Below are positions 52,456 to 60,958 of a stretch of 64,000 bases of DNA, piece by piece. The DNA comes from JARRNE01 sp963824085. GTDB lineage: Bacteria > Pseudomonadota > Gammaproteobacteria > Chromatiales > Chromatiaceae. A program made the position numbers and the translations under genes. Where the stretch lies: positions 163,536-227,535 of the forward strand of contig CAWGNT010000007.1 in NCBI GenBank assembly GCA_963824085.1, written 5' to 3'. How positions within the stretch are numbered: the first letter of the stretch is position 1; the number at the start of each line of letters is the position of its first letter. The notes under the pieces are model-generated. The model saw only the letters and a list, made by a program, of their open reading frames with translations. It did not search any database and was not told the origin of the DNA.

Positions 52456-52592
52456 TGAGACTGGACCGGAGCGCCGCATTTCTGACTATGCTGTTGCTTC
52501 AGTGGAGGCACCGCCATCCGCGGAACACACGAGCGTGTTGAACGCGGCGGAAGGCGGGGGGCCGCCCGAACGCCGACCTGGGACGGGTTGTC

Positions 52593-53585
52593 ATGCCGAA
52601 GGACGTTGAGACAATCATCGTTGGGGCTGGACCGGCCGGCACAAGCTGCGCATGGCAGTTGAGGCAGGCTGGGCGCGAGGTGCTGATCCTGGACAAAGAA
52701 CAGTTCCCGCGCACCAAGCTGTGTGCCGGGTGGATCACTGATGGCGTGTTCGAGCACCTGCAATTCAAGCCGCAGCACTATCCACTCTCCATCATCAAGC
52801 TCAAGTTCAAGTTTCACTATCGGTCCTGGCCTTTCTCCATCCAACTCCCCTTCGCATACAGCTATTCGATTCGCCGTTACGAATTTGACAATTGGCTGCT
52901 AGAGCGCAGCGGGGCGGACTTCGAGCGGCACCAGGTCAAGGAAATCGAGACATCATCCGACGGAAGCTATGTGCTTGACGGCCGGTATCGCTGCCGCCAT
53001 TTGGTGGGTGCGGGTGGAACGACATGTCCGGTGCGCTCTCAGATATTCGAGCCCTACCCCGGCAAAGACGACCTAATCGTGACGCTGGAGAAGGAGCTCG
53101 AATACCCGCAGCGGGACGACTTTTGTCACGTCTTTCTGTTCAAGAACGGTCTGCGCGGATACAGCTGGTACGTTCCCAAGGGCAACGGCTGGGTCAACAT
53201 TGGGTTGGGGGGCGTGCGAGGCTATTTTCGCCGCGAGGGGTGCAACATCCGTCAACATTTCAAGAGATTCGTGCAGGACTTGGTGCGGGCTGACCTCCTG
53301 GATGCGAAAACCGCGGAGGAGTTGCACGAGACGGGGCATCCCTATCACTTCTATCCGCTGCAGCGCGTTCAGGATTTAAAGCGAGACCGGTGCTACCTGA
53401 TCGGCGACTCGGCTGGATTCGCCAGCCGTGATCTGGGCGAGGGCATCGCGCCGGCTATCGAAAGCGGTCTCATGGCCGCGCGTGAAATTCTGGGCACGGG
53501 TAACTACGACCACGAACACATCGCCCGCACCAGCATTGCTTTCGGGCCTGCGCAGAGGTTCCTGATAAATCGCATCCACGTCTGA
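52593..53585 (+). CDS. Geranylgeranyl-reductase-family flavoprotein
   Basis: This 330-residue protein begins with an FAD Rossmann motif, IIVGAGPAGTSCA (GAGPAG at residues 11-16). EVLILDKEQFPRTKLCAGW, the CxGW-like substrate segment of the GGR family, follows, and later LIGDSAGFASRDLGEGIAPA with the GD motif near 269. Such enzymes reduce double bonds of isoprenoids or lipids, or oxidise aromatic rings. The size is short for the family but all FAD motifs are present. It probably works with the methyltransferase 245 bases downstream. Confidence 0.85.
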   Translation: MPKDVETIIVGAGPAGTSCAWQLRQAGREVLILDKEQFPRTKLCAGWITDGVFEHLQFKPQHYPLSIIKLKFKFHYRSWPFSIQLPFAYSYSIRRYEFDNWLLERSGADFERHQVKEIETSSDGSYVLDGRYRCRHLVGAGGTTCPVRSQIFEPYPGKDDLIVTLEKELEYPQRDDFCHVFLFKNGLRGYSWYVPKGNGWVNIGLGGVRGYFRREGCNIRQHFKRFVQDLVRADLLDAKTAEELHETGHPYHFYPLQRVQDLKRDRCYLIGDSAGFASRDLGEGIAPAIESGLMAAREILGTGNYDHEHIARTSIAFGPAQRFLINRIHV

Positions 53586-53829
53586 AAGGGTGCGGGAGGC
53601 GGAGCGGTGTCCCCGCGCGAGCCGGCACAAGTTCGGGTGGCGGGCACTGCATGGCGTGACCGAGACTGTTGGCAGTGGACAGGGGCGCTGCATTTCTGGC
53701 TGTGTTAGAGCATCATCGTACTCGCTCGCTGACCGGGGACAGCGTACCCGGGCGTCCGAAGGATAGCCTTCGCTCCCGGTTTCGCGTGCTTGGCGCGGCA
53801 CGTGGCAACGCCCAGGTAAAGGAGGATTG

Positions 53830-54876
53830 ATGGCGGCGCCGCTGATCAAGGGTTTCGGCTGGCTGGTCGAACAGTATCTCGACGGGCGTCTGCCCATGCC
53901 CGGCCCTGTGCTGCAGGGGCTGCTAACCCTCGGCGTGGAGGGCTATTCCCGCCTGTCGAAGACGTATCCTGAGCTGCCACCCGAATGGAGCGGGGCGGAC
54001 GGGCCAATTGCCGAGCAGTGCACGGAGCTGATGCGAACTCATTACGATCAGCCTCTGGTCCTCTTCGAGAGCTTCCTGGGCCCGACCATGAAGTACACCA
54101 TGGCCCTTTGGGAGCGAGGTGCGAGGAACTTGGAGGAGGCACAGACGCACATGATGGATGACCTGTGCGATAAAGCAGGGATCCAGGACGGCGACACGGT
54201 GCTGGATATCGCTTGCGGCTTCGGCAGTCTTTCGACGCACATTCTCACGCGATACAAATCCTGCAAGGTTGTCGCGCTGAATCTCAGCAAGACGCAGGTG
54301 GATTATATCACCGCCAAGCAGAGCGACCCCGGCCACCCCATGCAGACGGACCGCTTCCAGATGATCAAGGAGGATTTCGCGAACTTCGACTACGACCGCC
54401 AGTTTGACCGCATTATGGTGATCGGGCTATTCGAGCACATCCGCAACCTCAAACTGGCGCTGGAGAAGATCTCGACTTTGCTGAACCCGGGTGGCACGGT
54501 GCTGATCCACTTTATCACCTACAATCATCTCATCCGGGCCATGGCCGATCCGACGTCAGACTTGTTCTTCGACAAGTATATCTTCCCCGGCGGCCGCTTC
54601 TGGTACTTTCACGAGCTGCCGCGCTACCAGGATCATCTCAAGCTGGAGAAGTCCTGGTTCATGAATGGGAATAACTACAAGCACACGCTGGAGTGCTGGC
54701 GGGATAACTTCTGGAAGAATATCGAGAAGATCCGCGACCATCCCGGCATGGATGATAAGTTCGTCCGTACATGGGACCTGTATCTTCGCTTCTGTGTGGC
54801 CATCTTCGGAGCCATGGGAGGGCGGAACGTGGGCAACGGCCAGTATCTGCTGCGACACCCGCACCCTGCCGACTGA
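53830..54876 (+). CDS. CFA-synthase-like SAM methyltransferase
   Basis: The ATG at 53830, just after GGAGG, gives 348 residues. SAM motif I is VLDIACGFGSLS near residue 124, followed by VVALNLSKTQVDYI, and a post-I acidic region DRIMVIGLFEHI. NPGGTVLIHFITYNHL and FIFPGGRFWYF-like YIFPGG are typical of the cyclopropane-fatty-acid synthase (SAM methylase) fold. It may methylate an unsaturated lipid chain or an isoprenoid. Together with the GGR-like flavoprotein upstream it could make a saturated methyl-branched product, by analogy with known methylase/reductase pairs. That is inference. Confidence 0.84.
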   Translation: MAAPLIKGFGWLVEQYLDGRLPMPGPVLQGLLTLGVEGYSRLSKTYPELPPEWSGADGPIAEQCTELMRTHYDQPLVLFESFLGPTMKYTMALWERGARNLEEAQTHMMDDLCDKAGIQDGDTVLDIACGFGSLSTHILTRYKSCKVVALNLSKTQVDYITAKQSDPGHPMQTDRFQMIKEDFANFDYDRQFDRIMVIGLFEHIRNLKLALEKISTLLNPGGTVLIHFITYNHLIRAMADPTSDLFFDKYIFPGGRFWYFHELPRYQDHLKLEKSWFMNGNNYKHTLECWRDNFWKNIEKIRDHPGMDDKFVRTWDLYLRFCVAIFGAMGGRNVGNGQYLLRHPHPAD

Positions 54877-55034
54877 TCCTCGCCGGGGCGCGCGGCCGGT
54901 GTCGGTGGGACGAACACGACGTCCATAATGGGTGCGGACTTCACCCCGAAGACATACTGGGTCCAGACCAGAACAGAAGATGCAGAGCGCTCGCGGGAAG
55001 CACGGCATACTATGAACACGTCGTTATGACTTGG

Positions 55035-55680
55035 CTTAGGTGAGCTTCACGACAAACCCGCCGGCACCGTTCGGATCACGGCCGACAGCCATGCGCTCGA
55101 CACATTCTCTGGCCGAAGCTGGCCAGGTTCCTCTCTGACTATCCCGGCATCAAGGTCGAGGTCATCATCGATTACGGCCTGACCGACATCGTGGCGGAGC
55201 GCTATGACGCCGGGGTGTGAACGGGCGAGCTGGTGGCGAAGGACATGATCGCCGTCCGTATCGGGCCGGACATGCGGATGGCCTTCGTCGGCGCCCCGTC
55301 CTATTTAGCGAAGCATTGCCCACCAGTGAAGCCACAGAACCTGACCGCTCACAACTGCATCAACCTGCGCCTGCCGACACACGGGGGCCTGTACGCGTGG
55401 GAGTTCGAACAAGACGTCCGCGAACTGAACGTTCACGTCGATGGGCAACTCGTCTTCAATGGCACGGTCCCGATGCTGAAAGCAGCGCTTGCCGGCTTCG
55501 GCCTGGCGTACGTTCCAGAGGACCTGGCGCGGCCCCATCTCGCCGCGGGCCGTCTCCAGCGGGTGCTTGAGGACTGATGCCCGCCGTTTCCGGGATACCA
55601 TCTCTGTTACCCAAGCCGCCGCCACCCTTCTGCGGCATTCACCCTGCTGGTCGATGCGCTGCGCTATCGGGGTCCGTATG
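55035..55680 (+). pseudogene. LysR-family regulator, ligand-binding domain remnant
   Basis: The sequence reads GELHDKPAGTVRITADSHALDT, then, after a shift near 55,110, WPRLA-like LSDYPGIKVEVIIDYGLTDI. It continues AERYDAGV, an in-frame TGA (55218), GELVAKDMIAVRIGPDMRMA to LQRVLED, a second TGA, and CPPFPGYHLCYPSRR...LVDALRYRG. This is the substrate domain of a LysR regulator. The N-terminal helix-turn-helix is absent. The two stops stand where Arg and Trp codons are expected, which argues for a true pseudogene rather than one base-call error. Confidence 0.87.
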
Positions 55681-55952
55681 GGAGAGACCCCGCGACAATC
55701 GAGACGTAGCCCAGGGCGCCTCAATTACGTGCCAAGGATGCCGAACGGTGCGTCCGTGAGAGGCCGCTTCCGGGTCCATCTCCGCCGCCGGACATCCCGA
55801 CGCAGATGCGGCTTGGGGCCCCTGTTCGCCCGGGTCCCAAGCCGAAAGCTGGGCGTCCGGTATCAGCGTCTATGTGTAGCTCCAAACTATGTGAAGTTTC
55901 GATGCCGACCCCAGATCTCGCCTGCGCTGGGGCTGGCCGGATCTTCACATAG

Positions 55953-56755
55953 TTAGAGGTCCTCGAGGAACTGCCGCAGTTCGTCGGGTGGCCGGTAACG
56001 GGGAACAACCGTGGGCGGGTCCTCCAGACGAGCGAGCGCCTGTTCCTTCATCGCCAGATTCGCCTCAACGTAGCGATGCGTCGTGGCCGGCGTTTCGTGA
56101 CCGAGGTAGAGTGCAATATCGTTGAAGTGCACGCCGGACTGCAGCATATGCATCGCCGTCGAATGCGCAACCCCTGGTACTCCCGCAATGCCTCTGTCGT
56201 ACTGGGATGCAGCGGCACGTAGCGGGACTTGTCGAACTTCGTCTGGCGCACCGTCAGCAGGCTCGCGTGCAGATCGACATCCGCCTGCCGCAGGTGCACC
56301 GCCTCGGAGACGCGCAGGCCCGTTGCTGCCAGCACGCCGAAGAGGGCCTCGTAGGTAGCCCCGCGCAGATCCGGTTCAAGGCGCCGGGCGGCGGCCAGCA
56401 GATCGCCGATCTCCTGCTCGGTGAAGATATGCGGGGCCGCTCGCCAGCCGATGCGGCCGAAGACTGTGCTATCGGGTACCTCGGTGTCTGGATCGAACTG
56501 CTGCAGCCAGCGGGCAAAGGGACGCAGCCGCTTCAGCCGCCGCGCCCAGGTCGTGGGATCATCGTTGTCGGTCTTGGCCTGCCGCGCCCAAGCGGCCATT
56601 ACTTCAGCCTTGAGCGGAGTGGACAGATCCAGACCGTCGGCATAGCGGGCGAAGCTCTTGAGAACAGAACCTGTGCTGTGCAGGTGGTATCCGAGCCGGC
56701 GGCGCTCGGCCAGATAGTCCTCGACGCGCGTCTGCATCGTGACCGCGGCGTTCAT
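55953..56755 (-). pseudogene. Tyrosine recombinase with internal deletion and frameshift
   Basis: Starting at 56755 the protein is MNAAVTMQTRVEDYLAERRR... to ATGLRVSEAVHLRQ, the first catalytic Arg box, and KSRYVPLHPSTTEALREYQG. After that the reading frame jumps and only the last box remains: AHSTAMHMLQSGVHFNDIAL, LGHETPATTHRYVEANL with the catalytic Tyr. About 100 residues between, including the usual R-H motif, appear lost. It overlaps the next recombinase by 4 bases, so both belonged to one multi-recombinase (RIT-like) unit. Confidence 0.82.
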
Positions 56756-57861
56756 GCCTCACATCCCGGCCACGGCAGGGCCACTGCCGAGAGGTTACGG
56801 CTGTCGAGCTTGGCGTAGATCAGCGTGGTGTCCAGGGAGCGATGGCGCAGCACATCGGCCACCTCTTTCAGCGAGCTACCGCTGGCCAACAGGCGGCTGG
56901 CCATGGTGTGGCGCAGCAGGTGGGCACCGGTATAGGGCAATCCGGCGCGGGCGTAAGCCTGGCGGATCGTCTTGCCGACGCAGTCGGGGCCGATTGGTCG
57001 ACCACGAGGCGTGCCGTGGCGGACAAAGACCGCCCGGCTGTGTGTCGGCGGGCGCTCGAGACGGAGGTAATCGGCAATCGCGCGACCGGTCGCCGCCGGT
57101 AGCGGGAGGCAGTCTTCGCGACGGCTCTTGGTCCGGCGCAAAGTAATGGTTCCCGCATGCCAATCAATGTCATCGAGCGAGAGTCCGGCGACTTCCCCGC
57201 GGCGCAGGCCCAGATCCAGCGCGCAGCGCACCATGGCATCAGAGCGACGTGCCGAGGTCCCCTCCCCGCCGAGCGCCGCCTCCAGACGCTCAACCTCTGC
57301 GCTGCTCAGTGTTTTGGGCAGGGAAGCCAGCTTCCACTTGATGGGATAGGCGAGCACGCCGATCAGCCCATGTACCTGATCGCCGCAGGCGGTGCGGAAG
57401 CGCAAGTAGCCGCGCAAGGCCGAGATCATGCAGGCGGCGTTACCCGGCCTACTGTAGCGTTCGCTTTGGCACGCCACGAATCGGCGCAGGCCCTCGGGCG
57501 TGAGCGCCGAGATCACGACGGGTTGATCGCCGAACTGCTCTCGCAATAGGCGACCGACAGTCCGCAGGTGCATGCTGCGCGTCTTCGGCGCCAACCCGAG
57601 CACATGGTCCATATGGGTGTCGAAGCGGCGTAGCTCCTCGTCGACCGGGGTCGTTTCCGGTGCCGCTTCGGGAATCACCGCCTCGGCGCGCAGGACGTGG
57701 AGCAGATGCCCGAGTGCTGCACGCAGCTCAACGCGATTCCGGCACACCGGCCGGGCGCAATCACACTGCGGCAGATGCTCGTCGAGAAATCGACTCACCA
57801 ACTCCTCGTCGATGTACTCGATGTTCAGCTGGCAAATACGTAACTGTCGAGCCATAAACAT
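56752..57861 (-). CDS. Tyrosine recombinase of a multi-integrase unit, probably 5'-truncated
   Basis: This is a phage-integrase-fold protein with SAM-like N domain (THMDHVLGLAPKTRSMHLRT), catalytic Arg in LGLRRGEVAGLSL, HLLRHTMASRLLASG and ADVLRHRSLDTTLIYAKLD with the Tyr nucleophile. All catalytic residues are intact. The order and the 4-base overlap with the next recombinase resemble recombinase-in-trio elements. The first residues, MFMARQLRICQ, do not look like a genuine start, and the base composition changes right there at 57,860. I therefore think the true N terminus has been cut off by the junction. Confidence 0.8.
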   Translation of the reverse strand: MFMARQLRICQLNIEYIDEELVSRFLDEHLPQCDCARPVCRNRVELRAALGHLLHVLRAEAVIPEAAPETTPVDEELRRFDTHMDHVLGLAPKTRSMHLRTVGRLLREQFGDQPVVISALTPEGLRRFVACQSERYSRPGNAACMISALRGYLRFRTACGDQVHGLIGVLAYPIKWKLASLPKTLSSAEVERLEAALGGEGTSARRSDAMVRCALDLGLRRGEVAGLSLDDIDWHAGTITLRRTKSRREDCLPLPAATGRAIADYLRLERPPTHSRAVFVRHGTPRGRPIGPDCVGKTIRQAYARAGLPYTGAHLLRHTMASRLLASGSSLKEVADVLRHRSLDTTLIYAKLDSRNLSAVALPWPGCEA

Positions 57862-57880
57862 AACCGGTGAACAATTTGAT
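57840..57880. other. Junction between GC-rich and AT-rich DNA
   Basis: GC-rich coding sequence on the left gives way within a few tens of bases to AT-rich coding sequence that continues to the end. The integrase on the left is cut at its N terminus and the cyclophilin gene on the right is cut at its N terminus. No IS end, tRNA or repeat marks the join. Chimeric assembly is the most economical explanation; recombination is less likely. Confidence 0.75.
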
Positions 57881-58634
57881 AGAATGTATCTTCAGGACGC
57901 TGCGCAAAAATTGGGACTCGATATGGAAAAGTTGCAACGCAGATTACAATTCTGCAGCCGTACAGACCAAAATAGATAACTCCTATAAAGAAGCAACAGA
58001 GACATTGAACCTGACCGGTACCCCAACTGTATTTATGGTATTTAATGGTATTCCGTATCAGGCACCGCGCGATTATGAAAGACCGGTTGGAATTCTCCGT
58101 TTAGTAGATCTTGATAAAAACCGCTATACCGATTGTCCGCCAATGGTTATCGATCCTGCGAAAAAATATACTGCTACAATTTCAACCACCAAAGGTACTA
58201 TTACTGCAGAACTATACCCGGACAAAGCACCACTTACAGTGAACAGCTTTGTTTTTCTGTCCAGAGAAGGATACTTTGATAATGCAGCATTCCATCGTGT
58301 CATTCCCGGTTTTGTTGCCCAGGCCGGCGACCCGAGTGGTTCAGGCTTTGGCGGACCCGGTTATCAATTTGCAAATGAAATTTCCGATCTGACTTTTGAT
58401 AGTGAAGGCGTTTTAGGCATGGCAAATGCCGGTGATGGTACAAATGGAAGCCAATGGTTTATAACCTATGCAGCTCAGCCCAATCTGGACGGAAAATATA
58501 CAGTTTTTGGGAAGGTTACTGAGGGAATGGATATCGTAAACAACCTTACCGCAAGGGATCCTCAACAAGGTGTACTGGCTGATCCGGATCTTAATTCTTG
58601 GTATATCGATAAGCGAAAACTAATTGTCAAATAA
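57867..58634 (+). CDS. DsbA-like/cyclophilin fusion, 5'-truncated
   Basis: The C-terminal domain is a cyclophilin-type peptidyl-prolyl isomerase: TTKGTITAELYPDKAP, AFHRVIPGFVAQAGDP, GMANAGDGTNGSQWFI. Ahead of it stands the end of a DsbA-like thioredoxin fold (AVQTKIDNSYKEATETLNLT, TGTPTVFMVFNG with cis-Pro). The CXXC part should lie further left, but the sequence ends at the junction. Residues 1-20 of the open frame are out of frame: the thioredoxin part starts as EQFDRMYLQDAAQKLGLDME in another frame, so a frameshift lies near 57,930. The fold combination is common in Anaerolineae. Confidence 0.85.
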   Translation: MNNLIECIFRTLRKNWDSIWKSCNADYNSAAVQTKIDNSYKEATETLNLTGTPTVFMVFNGIPYQAPRDYERPVGILRLVDLDKNRYTDCPPMVIDPAKKYTATISTTKGTITAELYPDKAPLTVNSFVFLSREGYFDNAAFHRVIPGFVAQAGDPSGSGFGGPGYQFANEISDLTFDSEGVLGMANAGDGTNGSQWFITYAAQPNLDGKYTVFGKVTEGMDIVNNLTARDPQQGVLADPDLNSWYIDKRKLIVK

Positions 58635-59859
58635 TCCTGGAATACAAGGGCGTGCAAAAGTCTACTCAATCACCCAGGCCGTATTATGCGGCCTGGGTCT
58701 TATAACAGGTTTTCCCTCCGCACTTATTCTATTTGTTTTTGCATTATTCAGTGTAAACAACCCTGCTCAGGATATGATGCAGGGTAATCTATTGATGGTT
58801 TACGCTTTCACACTTGCTTTTATATCTCTTGCCTTTATTCCCGGCTTTATCACTGCCATCTACCGGTTAATTAATAAACCTGTCCCAAAAATCCCTGACT
58901 CCTGGAAGAAACCGCTGTTAATATCAGGTCTTGTGATCTGGCTGGCATCTTTGATCCTATCGCTACTGATTAACCAATGGGAATTATTCGATATCCTGAA
59001 CGTCTTTTTGGTTCTGCCGCTGGTTATCATTCCGATTATTCTTATGATCCTGTTAGGTTCACATAAGTTGTCGATAGGAAATTCAACCAGGACATGGGGA
59101 GCAATTGCATTTAATTTCTCCATAACCATGCCTGTTGACTGACCGCCGAAATTATTCTTTTTATTCTCTTAGTCGTTTTGATGTTCGTCTGGCTTAACAG
59201 ACAACCATTATTACTTAACCAAATTATTATCCTTAAGTAATGTGTTTTCACAGGAAAACATTGATCCTCAGGCTGCTGAAGAAATCTTTACCAGCCTGTT
59301 TGCACATCCAGTCGTGCTCAATATCAGCATTCTGGTACTATCGTTATTGGTCCCATTGATCGAAGAGTTCTTAAAACCAATGGCACTTTGGTTTTTGGCA
59401 GGGAAAAAATTTACACCCGCACAAGGTTTTGTTGGTGGTTTGATCGCCGGCGGCTGTTTTGCAGCCATTGAAACGATGGGATCCATCGGTGCACCAGTTA
59501 ATAACAGCTGGTACATGATTCTTTTCGGCCGAATTGGAACCGGACTTTTGCACATTACGCTCTCGGGGCTGGTCGGTTGGGGGATAGCAAGTGCATTCTA
59601 TAACAGGAATTGGGGGCGGGCAATTTTTAATTATTTCGGGGCAGTGTTGATCCACGGAACCTGGAACCTGTTTGCTTTATTATCCGGGATACTTCCAATT
59701 CTCCCGGCACAGGAAGGCTTCTCACCTCTGCTGCTGGTGCTCAGTCAAATTGGTCCTTATTTACTGGTGGTGATTGCGGTAGTAAATGTTTTTATTCTGG
59801 TCCGCGCAAACCACAAGCTGCGGTTTGAGACCAGGCAATCTGTAACCGTAGAGACTTAA
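58624..59859 (+). pseudogene. PrsW-family intramembrane protease, split by frameshifts
   Basis: Two open frames (58,624-59,142 and 59,242-59,859) carry one protein. The first gives four membrane helices. Between them TAEIILFILLVVLMFVWL continues the helices in a third frame, then a stop intervenes. The second frame has the protease motifs: IEEFLKPMALW (Glu-Glu), GGLIAGGCFAAIE, GLLHITLSG and VLIHGTWNLFALL with the final His. A single intact protein of about 410 residues was probably encoded. The start (TTG at 58624, overlapping the previous stop) is uncertain. Sequencing error could cause the breaks. Confidence 0.72.
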
Positions 59860-59867
59860 AAGTAGTA

Positions 59868-60824
59868 TCAGATCTGTCCTTCAAGAGATTTGATAATCTG
59901 TGGAATTGAATTAAGAGCCATCTGTTTCCAGGGTTCATTATCCGGAGATTCCGGCTGCATAAAAACATCGTTGACTGCAGAAATGATCTGAAGCAAACGA
60001 TATAACAGCAGCCTGCGCGCATCCAGTTTATGCCCATAACCTTCCCAAAAAGCAATCCGCCACTCTTCAAACATCCAGGTAAACGGCGGATCAGTCAGTA
60101 ATGCAACATCGTAGGATGCGTCCCACCACAGGCTGTCAGCTAATGCAGATGTTCGGGTTACTTCCCAACTATTCAGATGTTTCCTTAAATAGACATTCCA
60201 TGGAAAGGCGCTTCCATGTACCATTACTGCCTGGTGATCACGCAAATACGGTAGATTCTGTTGCCACAGATCAATGATTCTCTGGTGGGTTAGATTCGTA
60301 ATGATCTTTTTTTCAGCCAGCCTTAAACCACTCCCCTGGACAATTTCGTTATCAAACAGAATGTCATTTGGGGCAAGATCAATGACTTTTCGGGGATCAT
60401 CTTCCCAGACGCCGGATTTTTTGGCGCGGATCTTGTGCATTTTCCGATAAAATGTCCCCAGGGCGTAGTAGGCTGCCGATACGGAGTCAACTGAATGGTT
60501 TTTAATAATACGGTCCAAACGCTCTCCAGAGCCCTCTGCCACAACGATAAATGTTTCATCGATCAGACGTCTGCTTTTATCAACAACTATTATTTCCGCT
60601 GTCGGTAAACCGGCATATTTAAGAATTTCGGTCACACGGTATTCGTGAACAGAGCCATCATTTAATTCAGGATTTACATGAAATTTATAAAGTACTGCAG
60701 GAGAATCTTCAAATTGCACCTTGAAAGTGTGCCGCAGCCAAATACCCAGGTCAGTAATATTCTGAACCTTTTTTTCAGGAAAATGGATTTTTACAAGTTT
60801 CAAAACTTCCGCATCAGTGACCAT
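59868..60824 (-). CDS. Aminoglycoside-phosphotransferase-like kinase with altered catalytic loop
   Basis: This 318-residue protein has a kinase-like fold. The first lobe has KVQFEDSPAVLYKFHVN, in which Lys is the ATP ligand. The catalytic loop is VMVHGSAFPWNVYL near residue 204, and WWDASYDVALL stands where the second metal Asp is expected. The family uses HGDxxxxN; here Ser replaces the catalytic Asp. The Asn and the later Asp remain. It may be an inactive or reassigned phosphotransferase. It belongs to the AT-rich part, next to the PrsW gene on the opposite strand. Confidence 0.75.
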   Translation of the reverse strand: MVTDAEVLKLVKIHFPEKKVQNITDLGIWLRHTFKVQFEDSPAVLYKFHVNPELNDGSVHEYRVTEILKYAGLPTAEIIVVDKSRRLIDETFIVVAEGSGERLDRIIKNHSVDSVSAAYYALGTFYRKMHKIRAKKSGVWEDDPRKVIDLAPNDILFDNEIVQGSGLRLAEKKIITNLTHQRIIDLWQQNLPYLRDHQAVMVHGSAFPWNVYLRKHLNSWEVTRTSALADSLWWDASYDVALLTDPPFTWMFEEWRIAFWEGYGHKLDARRLLLYRLLQIISAVNDVFMQPESPDNEPWKQMALNSIPQIIKSLEGQI

Positions 60825-60958
60825 TTAATGACCGTCCATGTCTATTATTGTACATTAATCCCTGCCTGATTGGCATATCATTATTGCAAATTCTTACCGA
60901 AATTTTATGCGAATTTCAGCCCGGACAAATTATTTTAAAATCTTGCTATTGAAAAGAG

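Noticed and set aside
55218..55220. In-frame TGA codons in the LysR gene as a sign of recoding (TGA = Trp).
   Set aside because: One stands at an expected Arg position, a frameshift is also present, the N terminus is missing and no other gene uses internal TGA.
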